Shown: one piece after another, positions 49,666 through 60,179 of the stretch
Position numbering within the stretch: position 1 is the stretch's first letter
Layout: every line of letters starts with the position of its first letter
DNA from: Harmonia axyridis
Lineage: Eukaryota > Arthropoda > Insecta > Coleoptera > Coccinellidae
Direction of reading: 5' to 3'
Assembly (NCBI RefSeq): GCF_914767665.1
Contig: NC_059501.1
Span: forward strand, 53,506,798-53,570,797
Length of the DNA stretch: 64,000 bases
Notes under the pieces: model-generated
What the model was told of the DNA's origin: nothing
What the model saw: only the letters and a program-made list of their open reading frames with translations
The model's database searches: none
Translations under genes and position numbers: made by a program

Positions 49666-51972
49666 GTACTTTTATTGAAAACGTCAACTTTGGGCGATAT
49701 TACAATTATTGAGAATCAAATATCTAATGCTAAATTATCTGCTGTCAAAGCATTGCATTTTATTTGTTTCGGTGATGAAGGCGAACCGCGAAAGGTCCGT
49801 AGAGCGCTACGTAAATTTTCGGATTTGGGATGGGACAAAAACTCAGACGAACACTTAACCAAAGTACAAGACGTTTATAAACAACTCAAACTCCCAGACC
49901 TGATAACCGTTTCCAATATGCTTGGCTTGGATTATAGTGGAACCGATGACATAATTATCGAACGCATATGCTCATTCTTAATAAAATTCGAAGTAGATGA
50001 CGGAAATTTAGAAGAGGATTCCAACGAATCAGAGAGAGATGACGAAAATGACGACGAGACGGAAAACACTGACGACGAGAATGAAAACAGTGACGTAGAA
50101 AAATATTCCTCAAGACATGACAAATTCAATAAACGGCAAATTATGAAAAAACAAAGTTTTTCATTGACTTTTCGAGACGTGGAAGATAGTATCAAGTCGT
50201 TTGACGGAAAAGACGATTATCCAATAGAAAGATGGATCGAGGATTTCGAAGAAATTGCAGAAGTGACGGGATGGAATGACTTGCAAAAGTTGATATTTGC
50301 GAAGAAATTTTTGAAAGGTCTCGCGAAACTATTTATACAATCTCAAAAAGGTATTAGAACTTGGAGTATTTTGAAGAGAAGATTGATTCAGGAGTTTGAA
50401 GTCAATGTAAACAGTGCACAAATTCATAAAATGTTGATGTTTAGAAAGAAGAAATATGATGAAAATGTTCAAGAATATGTATTGATCATGAGGGAAATAG
50501 CTAGTCGAGCTAATATAGAAGATGAAGTTATCATTCAATACATTATTGATGGGATACAAGACGAATCATCAAATAAAATTATATTGTATGGTGCCAGAAA
50601 CTTTCAAGAATTCAAGGAAAAAGTGAAACTCTATGAAACTATTTCCAAGAAACAACCTGTAAGATGTATCAAACCTTCCAAGACGAACAGAGACGATATG
50701 AGACATGAGGAAAAACATGAATTTAAGAAGGAATATAGAGATGAAATCAGTTTTCAAAATAGAAGGTATAAGCAAGAACTTTGTTATAATTGTGGAAGCC
50801 ACGGTCATAAATCGAAAGAGTGTCCAGACAAAAGTAAAGGCGTGAAATGTTTTAGTTGTAAGAAATTTGGTCATTTATCATCGAATTGTCCAGACATAAT
50901 TTCACAATCAACTCATACTTCTACTAATGTAAATAATATGAATATAGTACCGCGAAATGCAATTAAATTGACTTTTGACGAAATTAAATTACTAACATTA
51001 TTTGATACCGGCAGTGACATAAGCGCGATTAGACAAGACGTGTACGAATTATATTTCAGAGACGATTTGCTTTCGAAGGATAATATCTTAGTTAAACGGA
51101 TAGGATCAAATCGGGTTAAAACATTAGGTTCAATCAGGAAAAAGGTTGAAATAGACGGCGAAGAATTTGATATGTTGTTTTATATTTTACCTAAACAGAC
51201 TATGGATTTCCAAGTTATTGTTGGAAATAATTTATTGAAACAAGCGGAAGTACACCTAAGTGAAGATGAAATAGTTGTACATAGAATAGAAGAAAAATTT
51301 TTGATGAGTATCAGAGTTGATGAGAGCATAGTAGACGATGAGATTAATTTGACGCACATAGACGATAAAAAATTCAGAAAGTTAGAGAAACGAACTATTG
51401 GAGATGAAAAACCAAAAAAGACTGAGTTTACTGATACTAAGATGAATATAATACAAAAAGATGACGAACCAATATACCAAGAAACTCGAAGATTTTCGCA
51501 ACCGGAGAAGGAACAAGAAGAAAAACCGCTTGAAGAAAATGGATTATTAGAGAGAGTGAGAATAGCTCGAAGAATTAAGATGAGAGAAAAGGAAGATATT
51601 GTGTTAGCAGAACTTAAAGAAAAAGAAGTGAAGAAACAGTTTGACGAAGCCAGAGGAAATTTGAGAGAAGAATTTCATAAGCAGCACTTAATGAAAGTCA
51701 AAAATAAAAATCGGAAAAATTATAACGAAAAAAGGAGTAAAGCCGTATTTTTCAAAAAAGGTGACCTAGTTTCGATTAGAAGAACTGAATTTGGTGTAGG
51801 ATTAAAAGTGCATAAGAAATTTTTAGGACCATACGAAGTGATCAAAGTGAAGAGAAATGATAGATATGACGTAGTTAAGATAGGAAACCACGAAGGACCC
51901 ATTCGGACATCGACTTGTTCGGAGTATATGAAGCCTTGGATACAGTATGAATCCGAGTCGGATTCTCAGTAG
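49666..51972 (+). CDS. DEK/SAP-like domain, Gag, protease and integrase-tail fusion protein
   Basis: Open from 49666 to the stop at 51972. No AUG precedes the conserved start; TTG at 49675 (one base from ATG) is the likely original start. Residues about 18-105 (KLSAVKALHFICFG, KVRRALRKFSDLGWDKNSDE, MLGLDYSGTDDIIIERICSF) look like the DNA-binding SAP-type module of DEK. An acidic stretch follows, then Gypsy capsid (YPIERWIEDFEEIAEVTGW, YVLIMREIASRANIEDE), knuckles CYNCGSHGHKSKEC and CFSCKKFGHLSSNC, protease LFDTGSDISAI with IVGNNLLKQAEV, a coiled linker, and the integrase tail KKGDLVSIRRTEFGVGLKVH, GPYEVIKVKRNDRYDV. RT, RNase H and the DDE core are absent, yet the frame is unbroken. Confidence 0.8.
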   Translation, partial: VLLLKTSTLGDITIIENQISNAKLSAVKALHFICFGDEGEPRKVRRALRKFSDLGWDKNSDEHLTKVQDVYKQLKLPDLITVSNMLGLDYSGTDDIIIERICSFLIKFEVDDGNLEEDSNESERDDENDDETENTDDENENSDVEKYSSRHDKFNKRQIMKKQSFSLTFRDVEDSIKSFDGKDDYPIERWIEDFEEIAEVTGWNDLQKLIFAKKFLKGLAKLFIQSQKGIRTWSILKRRLIQEFEVNVNSAQIHKMLMFRKKKYDENVQEYVLIMREIASRANIEDEVIIQYIIDGIQDESSNKIILYGARNFQEFKEKVKLYETISKKQPVRCIKPSKTNRDDMRHEEKHEFKKEYRDEISFQNRRYKQELCYNCGSHGHKSKECPDKSKGVKCFSCKKFGHLSSNCPDIISQSTHTSTNVNNMNIVPRNAIKLTFDEIKLLTLFDTGSDISAIRQDVYELYFRDDLLSKDNILVKRIGSNRVKTLGSIRKKVEIDGEEFDMLFYILPKQTMDFQVIVGNNLLKQAEVHLSEDEIVVHRIEEKFLMSIRVDESIVDDEINLTHIDDKKFRKLEKRTIGDEKPKKTEFTDTKMNIIQKDDEPIYQETRRFSQPEKEQEEKPLEENGLLERVRIARRIKMREKEDIVLAELKEKEVKKQFDEARGNLREEFHKQHLMKVKNKNRKNYNEKRSKAVFFKKGDLVSIRRTEFGVGLKVHKKFLGPYEVIKVKRNDRYDVVKIGNHEGPIRTSTCSEYMKPWIQYESESDSQ

Positions 51973-51982
51973 GATGGCCGAG

Positions 51983-52473
51983 TGTGGGATCCAAATTCTT
52001 AACACCCGACTGAATGATACGCTACTGACTTTACGAAACGAGAACTACACGATCGACCCTAAAAGGTTACACCATGCAGATTTATCGATATAGGGAGACG
52101 TAAGGGGAAGAGGTACTTGAGACTTAAAACGGAGACTGAAGTACCATACAGACCAACGAGGGTGGAATTGGACGTAAGAGAGTAGACGGACATAGTTAGC
52201 ATTCGACGTTACAGATTAGACGGAAAAGGTTAAAGAATTCGACGTGATAGACGCATATGATTCGACGTAAAAGAGTAGACGCAGCGAGTTAGATAATTAG
52301 ACAATTAGACTATTAACAATTAGACGAAATAAAATAACTTCGATAGTTCAATAGACGAAAGTTCAGTGGCTGTACATTCAATTGACGAAGATTGTACAAA
52401 GTGTAAATAAACAATAGTTAAGTTCCGGCGGCCTTTTATATAAACCCCTAGACAACGATATAAAAACCCTACA
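51983..52473 (+). repeat. 3' LTR of the Gypsy element (491 bp)
   Basis: TGTGGGATCC...CCCTACA. It shows the empty site (GGCCTTTTATATAAAC) of the MITE present in the 5' LTR. Confidence 0.95.
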
Positions 52474-53284
52474 AATATATACTAAAATTACTAATGCGCC
52501 CAGAAGACTTCCTAGATTTGATATAAGGAAAATATTACTGTATATTATTCAATCATATGAAAACAGGTCATGAATGTAGCAATAGAGAGAAAATACATTA
52601 GAAAAAACAACAGAATATATTTATCACAGAAATACAGAATATAAATAATTGGTTTACAAATATTATTAAAAAAATCTATCGGTTCAATAAAACAACAGAA
52701 TATATTTATCACAGAAATACAGTACAAATAAAATTATTGGTTTCAAACATTATTAGAAAATTTTATTGATTTTCAAATATAGTTTTTAACAATCTACTTC
52801 TCAACCGATTCAAATATAATTTTGCACTCTGTCGATTTCTCAATTTATGATGAATCCTCAAATTGAAATTAGTTTCCAAAATCATTAAGAATCATTTTCG
52901 TTATAGCAGGACCATGGATTCTCCCTGGTTCATCATCAAACAGATGCTAATTGAAAACATTGAACAATTTCGGATCAACACTGTAGTGAGAACCAGACAT
53001 AATAACAAGTTCGAATAATTTTTATCGAATATATTAAAAACCCTTTCTGTCCACCTAAATGTCTTCTCAGCCTGAGTATAGATATCAACTACAAATTGAT
53101 AGGCATTGGAAAGATACCCCAAGGTTTTTCTCAAGTGTAATTTTGACTAGGTGCTGTTTGACTTCAGGATGGACACACACAATATTTTATTTTTGACCTT
53201 GAAATTGGACAGGATTCTTCGAGGCAACCTAAAGTATTTCTTTCGCAGCAGAGGGTTTTACAAATAACGATGTGAATAGTCTCC
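52474..53284. other. No firm gene; tandem repeat and an exon-like frame
   Basis: 52603-52670 is repeated at 52688-52757 (ACAGAATATATTTATCACAG, ATTGGTTT). A minus frame at 52901-53150 (RKTLGYLSNAYQFVVDIYTQ, FRWTERVFNIFDKNYSNLLL) with a hydrophobic stretch could be an exon remnant of a membrane protein gene, but I cannot name it. Confidence 0.3.
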
Positions 53285-53451
53285 AATAATAATAATAATA
53301 ATAATAATAATAAGAGATTCACCTACCGCTACCCTATTATAATAATAAGTTTATTGATTTCAATGATTATTCGTACAAAATATTGAAATATTACATAAAT
53401 AAAAATGAAACAAGTCACAAGAAAAAAAGAATACAATAACAATGAGAAGAC

Positions 53452-56345
53452 TTATTTAGAACAATAAACCCTGAACTCCTCGACTGAGTAAGGTTCACAC
53501 TGCACAATTAGCCTGTGAATTATTCTCTTAAAGGTCCCGTGATTAGAAATGACCTGTAGATGTTTCGGTAATACATTAAATAACTTGATTGCCATGTATT
53601 TTGTACCCCTTTCACGTAAAGTAGAAGAATGAATAGGGAAAAAGTACGGAACACTTTGCCTTGTATTATTAACATTTTTGAATTCTACAAAATAATTTTG
53701 ATTTTTATGGAAAAATGTAAGTATTTTGTATATATATAGTCCATAGAAAGTGAGAAAATTATGTTTTCTAAATAGTCCACGACAAGACTGCCTATAGTTG
53801 AGTCTTAGCATAGATCTAAATGTCCATTTTTGGCAAATGAAAAGGTTATCAGAGTGGATGGAGCATCCCCAGAAAATTATACCGTAAGAAAGTAAAAATT
53901 GGTAATTAGCAAAATATAGAACTTTCAGGACATGAAAGTTAACCTGATCTCTCAGCATGAAAAGAGTAAAAGAGACTGAATTCAGCCTTTTTCTAAACTG
54001 ATCGATATGTATGTCCCATCTCAGACTCTTGTCTAAAGTAATACCAAGGAAACTCACTGAATCCCTCACCGGTATCTGGTTATCGATATCACCAACAAAT
54101 TTCGGGAAAGCAATTTTTGATCTGTATGACCGGAAAAAAACACTCTCGCTTTTTTGTAGATTGATTTTTAGTTTGTTGTTATGGCACCAATTTCCGACTT
54201 TATTGATGACTGACACTGAAGAAATCGAAGCATCGTTGACATTCTTTGAGTTTATGAGAAAATTGGTGTCGTCAGCGTACATAATACGTTACAGTAATTA
54301 AAACAACAAGCTTCCGGGAGCGAATTTATAAAGACTAGAAACAAAAGTGACCCCAGGATACTACCCTGTGGTACACCATTTGTCAGTACTTGGTCCTCAG
54401 ATACATATGAACACCCATCTTTCAATAATATTACTCTTTGCTTACGATTTGAGAGGTAACTTGAAAACAAATCTAGCTGTCTATCCCTAATCCCACATGC
54501 CTCAAGAAAGAATAGGAGCAATTTGTGATCAATAAGATCAAACGCTTTCGATAAGTCAAAAAATAGTCCTAACGGTACCTCACCCTTCTCAAGTGCGTTG
54601 AGTATGGCCCTAGTCAGCTCAAAGACTGCCGTTTCTATGCCCTTATTCCGTACAAACCCATGCTGGCAGCTAACAATAACTTTGAACCTTCTGAAAAAAC
54701 TAAGAAGCCTGTCTGCAAGAATTCCCTCAAAAATTTTCGAGAACGAGGTTAACAATCTTATAGGCCGGTAATTATTTAAATCCTCTACATCGCCTTTCTT
54801 ATGAAGTGGCTTAACCACTGCTACCTTAAGTGAGTCAGGAAATATACCCTCGGTAAAGGAACGATAAATTAGATGTGCAAGAGGGTCAGCAATCATACTT
54901 ATCGACTTCTTAAGGACAGTCATGGGTATTTCGTCGTAACCACATGAGCTTTTGTTTTTGAGAGAATTCACAGCAGAGATTACATCATCCTTTGAAATCT
55001 GGAAAACGAAAAAAGATTCCTTTATCCTAGTGACCTTTACATTGTTGAGCATATGAGGGAAAGTCCGGTCAGCAGCAGTTACAATGTTGACGAAGAAATC
55101 GTTGAAGCTGCTTGCCAATTGATTGGGTTCACCAGACTTCATAGGGCTTCCATTTGATTTCAAGGAGCTCCTGGTAGAATTGATGACCTGCCAAGCTGCC
55201 TTTGATTTATTGGGGGATGCCAAAATAAAATTGTTGAGATGGTTTTTTCTCTCTCTAGAGATCAACTCATCATAGCGTTTCTTGAAGGATTTGTATGTTT
55301 CAGTAAATTCGGCATCAACCGAGGACACAACAAAAAGAACATCAAGAGTACTTTTTAACGATAAGATTCGAGGAGAATCCCTAAAGGAATCGATTGGACA
55401 TCTTGTCACCATTCGAACTTTTGGAAAGCTCAGGTCAAAAATATTCTTAAAACGAAGAAAAAAAGAGTTCCATGACTGATTAACGTCTACCGACGTGGAG
55501 AAAATATCAGACCAATCCATCTTTGACAGTCTAGATAGAAATTCATCTACTGTTTTTTGATTTACTCTTCTCTTCAGAATGGTATCAGTCTTAGAAGAAC
55601 GAGTAAGTAGATCTCTGGTAATGAATTACAATGCTGAGTGGTCAGACATATGGTATTCCATTACACAAGTATTTCCCGAGCAGTTTGTTAAAATATTGTC
55701 TAAACAAGCACCAGACACGAGACGCGTGGGTTCCATGTTTGTAACACGAATATTGAATTGTTCCAAGAGTGATAAGAAAGCACGGGAGTCTCCATCCGAC
55801 TTCCGAATATCAATATTGAAGTCACCTGTGATTATTAACCTAACATTTTGACGGCAACAAATTTCCAAAATATGTCGTAGTTTAACAAGGAAAAGAGACA
55901 CATTACTAAGTGGAGGAGTATTGGGCCTATAAATACAAACAATTATCAATTTATTATCCTTAAGAGACATCTGAATTGCCGAACATTCAATAACTTTAGC
56001 CACACTAAAGGACTTTAGATCAGACCTTTCAACGCATGTTATGTCAGCTTTATGAAAGATTGCACTTCCACCATGTTTACCGCGTTCCCTACAGAAACTT
56101 GATCCAAGACTGTAACCACTCAACAAATATTTATTTAGCTACTCTTCAGATCGCCAATGTTCAGTTATCGCGAGTATATCCGCCTTTTGTTCATTAACAA
56201 GCATTAAAAGTTTATTGAAAAATGTAGTTAAGGACTGCACGTTTTGTAGAAGCAAACAAAACTGCTGAGTGTCAGTTTCTTTATTGTTGGTGAAATTGTC
56301 CAACCTGTTTTTCATATTTCCTAGGGATTTAATAGTTTGGCAAGT
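53452..56345 (-). pseudogene. CR1-like ORF2: EEP endonuclease and RT
   Basis: EEP begins at about 56345 (FCLLLQNVQSLTTFFNKLLM, ADILAITEHWRSEE), then a TAG near 56143 before the frame continues from 56126 (GKHGGSAIFHKADI, IVCIYRPNTPP, LIITGDFNIDI, DNILTN, MSDHSAL). After a shift near 55600 the RT frame 54252-55520 has NKSSCGYDEIPMTVLKKS, NNYRPIRLLTSFSKIFEGIL, CQHGFVRNKGIETAVFELTR, LGLFFDLSKAFDLIDHKLLL and NGVPQGSILGSLLFLVFIN. One more shift near 54280 leads to MYADDTNFLINSK (catalytic) and the C-terminal region to 53452. Confidence 0.85.
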
Positions 56346-56359
56346 TATGTTGAGGCTAT

Positions 56360-57493
56360 TTATTCTTTCTGAGGAAGAGAAAAATTTTCACTATTTTTTG
56401 ACTCTGTTATTTTCTGAAAGTTGAAATTATATCTGCGATATGTAACACCGGCTGGCCAGAAATCTTCCTCGTACAGTCGTTCTTTCAGGGAAAAATCTAC
56501 GCCAATCATGAAACACTTACAGTCTTTCCTTTCAAAGTTAACTTCAACTTCTTTAACAATCACATTTTCAGACTCGTTAATTCTGGTTTTATTAATTATA
56601 TACTGTTTCACTGTACTTTCGTTGACAGTATCTTTCGCATGAGAGATAAAAAGCCATGCTTTTTTCTTAGATTCTCTACCTGCGAAAACAATACCATTTG
56701 TTATTGTGTTTTCAGTGGACGTGCCCGTTTTAATTGGTTTGTTTCTTTTTGATATGTTTGCGTAGATTACCTTTATGAATTCTTTATCCCCTTTTATCGA
56801 CGTAGTATTTATAATCTTTTCATTAGGTTCAGTTGTTTTCCTATCCGACGTATTCATAGCATTATTAGGGAGCAGATTTACTTGAGGAATCGTTGTTCGT
56901 GAGTTTCGAGTTCGCGGTAGATTATTCGCCACGTAGTTCTGACGGCCCGTTCCCGTTTTGTCACCCCTACCCACCGTAATATGCGATGGAACTATGGCTT
57001 CTATTTCACGCTCACTGTCATTCAACTGTAGTCCACATTTAACTGGCATATTACTGATTAGATCTTCTTGTAATTGAATGTTTATGCTTTTTGTAGTGTC
57101 ACTTTGAAGAAACGTAATTTTTTCTTCAAGGAGTTTATTATTGCACATTAGAATTTCATGTTTGCTTTGAACTTCAGCAAGCAATTCTTTGAGGTATTTA
57201 TTTTCTATTTTAAGGGTTTGTATATTATCATCCGTAGAAGATTCCGTTATCACATCCCGGTCAGAAACAAATAAGCTGTTTATATCCTTAATACCAGGTA
57301 AACAACAGACCATTCTAGCGTCATCAATTACTTCAAGCTGAGGAAAGTCTCTGTCCAAACACGACGAATGGAATATATTTCCGCACTTGATACACACAAT
57401 GACACCGGTTTTTTTCTTTTTGCAACACTTAAATTGTCTTTGATTCAAAACTTTCTCCGATCCATCGGAACACAAATCGTTATCGCCCGCCAT
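56360..57493 (-). CDS. LINE ORF1 protein with PHD-like finger, intact (377 aa)
   Basis: ATG at 57493 (MAGDNDLCSDGSEKV). Residues about 18-65 form a PHD-like finger (FKCCKKKKTGVIVCIKCGN, IFHSSCLDRDFPQL, MVCC). Residues about 90-135 are coiled coil (LKIENKYLKELLAEVQSKHE). The middle is polar and the C-terminal domain has KKAWLFISHAKDTVNESTVK and EEDFWPAGVTYRRYNFNFQK, shared with the ORF1 at 17169-18185. PHD-like fingers in CR1 ORF1s may aid protein or chromatin contact; RNA binding is inferred. Confidence 0.75.
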   Translation of the reverse strand: MAGDNDLCSDGSEKVLNQRQFKCCKKKKTGVIVCIKCGNIFHSSCLDRDFPQLEVIDDARMVCCLPGIKDINSLFVSDRDVITESSTDDNIQTLKIENKYLKELLAEVQSKHEILMCNNKLLEEKITFLQSDTTKSINIQLQEDLISNMPVKCGLQLNDSEREIEAIVPSHITVGRGDKTGTGRQNYVANNLPRTRNSRTTIPQVNLLPNNAMNTSDRKTTEPNEKIINTTSIKGDKEFIKVIYANISKRNKPIKTGTSTENTITNGIVFAGRESKKKAWLFISHAKDTVNESTVKQYIINKTRINESENVIVKEVEVNFERKDCKCFMIGVDFSLKERLYEEDFWPAGVTYRRYNFNFQKITESKNSENFSLPQKE

Positions 57494-57639
57494 TTTGAAA
57501 TAATGGGGATTCGAGAAAAACCGTCTCGACCTAGAAAAGCAGAATTTAAAATGGAGTTTTCTTTTATGATATATCTTACTTCATTTTGGATATTCTTCGT
57601 TTCCCAGAGAAAGAAGTGGCACTAGAGCTAAATGATGCA

Positions 57640-57960
57640 CATTTTGAAGGAGAGGTTAAAGTCAGTGTTTCTTCTGGATCATTGGTAATTGGAGTGTCAA
57701 ATCTCAATTGTTCTTTTTAATGGAGATTGTATTTTAGAATCATATAGAGATTCCGTGGAGCCTTGTTCTTCAATACTTCCATTCCCTTCTGAGTAAGTCC
57801 TGCAAATTGCTTTATGTTATATGGTAATATTCTGAGGAAGATTTTCAATGCAAGGAATTATAAGAAATATGACAAATTATGAAAAAAAGTTTTCGTTACA
57901 ACTTAGAGGTATTTCCAATTTAATTTCCAAAGGCAAACCTCCTTTGATAAGCCGTAGGTT
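57640..57960 (-). pseudogene. Duplicate of two terminal exons of an unknown gene (decayed copy)
   Basis: Matches 58765-59050 on the same strand, including LEIKLEIPL at the end of the first exon and TYSEGNGSIEEQGSTES in the second. The donor that reads CTCTGTAAGT in the other copy has lost its GT, and a frameshift follows ESLYDSKIQSPLK. A Ser/Thr-rich end (LTSPSKCASFSSSATSFSGK) continues to about 57590. Confidence 0.5.
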
Positions 57961-58157
57961 CTTAGTGTCACTATTTATTATAAAATGTGCGTAGGATCAA
58001 AATACAAGGCAATTTGTGTAAATCCTTCAATATATGTTTAGAAATAAAATCTATCAAATAAAAATGAATATACTGTCTAAAATATTTCTTGTAAACACCA
58101 CCAAAAAGAAATCCCTGATTATGTGATTAAATTTTGTTAAATAATGCATAGTATCAC

Positions 58158-58606
58158 TTAATAATAATCGGGTATGGGGGCGCATGCTATTTTCACAAAG
58201 TCTTCATATTTAACCATGCTATTATTTGTGATGTTGGCTTCTCTGAAAATTCTATCAACTTCTTTTGACGATAAACATTCCCCCCAATTTTGCAGCATAT
58301 GACGGAGCTGCTTTGCAGATATCAAACATTTGCTTGAACTATCGCCTGCTTTAAAAGCATCTACTATTTCCTTTGGTAGATTTTCAACTCTTGAATGAAT
58401 GTGCATAACTTCAAGAAACTCGGCAAAACTCATTTTTCCACCCTTCTGTTTAAGATAACCAGCTAGTTCTGAAATGGTTGGAGCTAATCCCAAGCTCCTC
58501 ATTATAACAGTCAATTCATCTAAAGATTTTATGTGTCCAGACCGAGCAAACAAAAAAAACATTCCCTGAATTCATCGATGTCTTGTTCTTTGAAGTATCT
58601 AGCCAT
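58158..58606 (-). CDS. CALML4: CALML4-like EF-hand protein, one homopolymer frameshift
   Basis: ATG at 58606 starts MARYFKEQDIDEFREC; the frame is then broken in a run of eight T (58552-58559; nine would restore it) and continues as FLFARSGHIKSLDELTVIMR, SLGLAPTISELAGYL, KMSFAEFLEVMHIHSR, AKQLRHMLQNWGECLSSKEV and DRIFREANITNNSMVKYEDF to PDYY. Order and spacing match calmodulin-like protein 4, with the same MA(K/R)...QDI.E..ECF start and ...DY end. The four EF loops lack most Ca-ligating acidic residues, as in CALML4, a light-chain-like protein of myosin complexes in vertebrates. No intron interrupts it. The shift may be an assembly error, or this may be a recent pseudogene or retrocopy. Confidence 0.75.
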
Positions 58607-58764
58607 TGTTAATATTAAAGTTTAAATTTATCCAATGTTCAAATGTGGATTGTCCGATTAGATAAATGATTATCAAACCATGATTAAACCTTTAAATTTC
58701 ACAATTTGTTGATTAAACATTAAAACAGAACAGGTGACAGAATAGAAAATTACAGTCTATAGCT

Positions 58765-59057
58765 AGAAGATGCAGATTTTGAAGGGGAGTTAAAAGTAGC
58801 TGAAGTCTCAAATCTCTCTTGTGTTTTAGAATCAGATTCTGTGAAGTCCTGTGCTTCAATAGTTCCATTTCCTTCTGAGTAGGTCCTACAAATTTTTTTA
58901 TATTATATGATGATATTCTGAGGAAGATTTTCATTGCATGGAATTATAATAAATACGAAAAATTATGAAAATAAGTTCTCGTTACAACTTACAGAGGTAT
59001 TTCCAATTTGATTTCAGAAGGAGAAGGCAAACTTCTTGGTATAAGCCTGTTTCATAG
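58765..59057 (-). CDS. Two terminal exons of an unidentified host gene
   Basis: Minus strand: acceptor GAAACAG near 59058, an exon LIPRSLPSPSEIKLEIPL to the donor GTAAGTTG at about 58993, then acceptor ATTTGTAG (about 58893) and a last exon TYSEGNGTIEAQDFTESDSK, TQERFETSATFNSPSKSASS ending SYRL and a stop at about 58754. A decayed duplicate lies on the far side of CALML4 (57640-57960). The protein is Ser/Thr-rich here and I do not recognise it. Upstream exons are not found; the 565-bp repeat at 59125-59689 lies directly beyond. Confidence 0.45.
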
Positions 59058-59124
59058 TATCATTAATCGGAAGCAATTTTCAGGAAAGTGATTTGAGCAA
59101 AGAAAATTTTTTTTTCCAACATCG

Positions 59125-59689
59125 GTCGGTTCCAAGAAATTCTCTGCAACCATTTTTCTCGTTCAAGTTGATTCGATGGAAGTCTTAAAAAAACATTAAT
59201 TAGTCGTATAAATTAGTTTTGGATTGTTTTCAATTATAACTGAATATATGCTTTAAGGAAAAAAATCAGGATTCTGCACGCCTATGGGATGGAACTCACC
59301 TGTGAAGACTAATTTCACCCCCTACAATATAAGTGAAACCACACAAAAAACACTTGCTAGGCATATCTAATATCACTTCTAATGGTTATAAATGAAAATA
59401 CAAAATAATTAAAACAAGGAATTATGAAGATTTAGCCAACTGAGGAGGTCTAAAGCCAGAACAAAATGACAGAATTCCCGAATGCACGTTGCCACATCGA
59501 CAATTTATCTGAATTGTCGTAAAAATTTTGATATTCTCCTTCGTTCAATCCTTCGTACTGAAAATAGAGCTGGCAACGTTTTCAATTCGGCTAGCTCAAT
59601 TGTGATTGGCGCGTCTAAGCTTTCATCTCTCTTGTATTCGGGATCGGGTTCAAATGTTTATTTACCGTTCCTTCTTTCTATATTCTAAG
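59125..59689 (-). repeat. 565-bp inverted duplication, copy 2
   Basis: Near-identical to 46414-46980 in opposite orientation. The donor-like TTCACAG|GTGAGT is on the minus strand here (about 59294). Confidence 0.9.
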
Positions 59690-60179
59690 AATGTAATAAG
59701 AAAGAGATATGGAGTATCTGTTTTCTCTTGAAAAATCAGAAAGTAATCAATGTTTAAATTTTTAATCAATGTTTAGGCTAATGGTGCAACTGGCCATAAA
59801 CGTCATTTAAAAGATGGTGCAAGAGAAATCATGAAGTATCAACGTTTGAATTTTTAATCAAAGTTTAAACAAGCGGTGCAACTGGCCATTAGATCATGAA
59901 TTGCATCAAATTCAACATAGTAAAATATTTCTTATTTTCTAATTCTCTATGATATCTTTGTGTTTTAATATTTTAAATATTTGAGTATTCTGTGGTTTTA
60001 ATTGACAGTTAATTTGATTAGCAGTTTTATGTTGTATCACTGGTTGTATTTTGCTGTGTATTAATTAATCAGCATATGCCTTAATAAGAAAATAGAGAAG
60101 TAGTGAAGGACGAAAATTTTTGAATAATTGTGATTCTTTTTTCTGTGTACAAAAAATATTAGGTACTTAAATTTGAAAA
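59690..60179 (+). other. EDC3 upstream region with a 55-bp direct repeat
   Basis: 59746-59800 and 59838-59893 share TTTTTAATCAA, GGTGCAACTGGCCAT and adjoining bases. The EDC3 promoter and 5' UTR should lie here; no TATA box can be assigned with confidence. Confidence 0.5.

Larger units (their letters stand above)
48118..52473 (+). mobile_element. Young Gypsy-type LTR element lacking RT and integrase core
   Basis: LTRs 48118-48847 and 51983-52473, TG...CA, flanked by AATA on both sides (48114-48117, 52474-52477). After removing the MITE and its 8-bp duplication the 5' LTR is 491 bp, exactly the length of the 3' LTR, and I see only three substitutions between them. The internal part has a tRNA-Pro-like primer site, a repeat-rich leader and one 765-codon frame. 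Confidence 0.95.
53285..57530 (-). mobile_element. CR1-like LINE with PHD-type ORF1, nearly full length
   Basis: Minus strand: ORF1 (56360-57493), ORF2 (53452-56345) and a 3' UTR ending in (TTA)n at 53285-53313. ORF1 and ORF2 lie head to tail with about 15-60 bp between. Only ORF2 is visibly broken, in two or three places. Same type as the element at 1-2456. Confidence 0.85.

Noticed and set aside
52901..53134. Possible membrane-protein exon
   Set aside because: One hydrophobic stretch and borderline splice signals are not enough to name a gene; kept only as a remark in the features.
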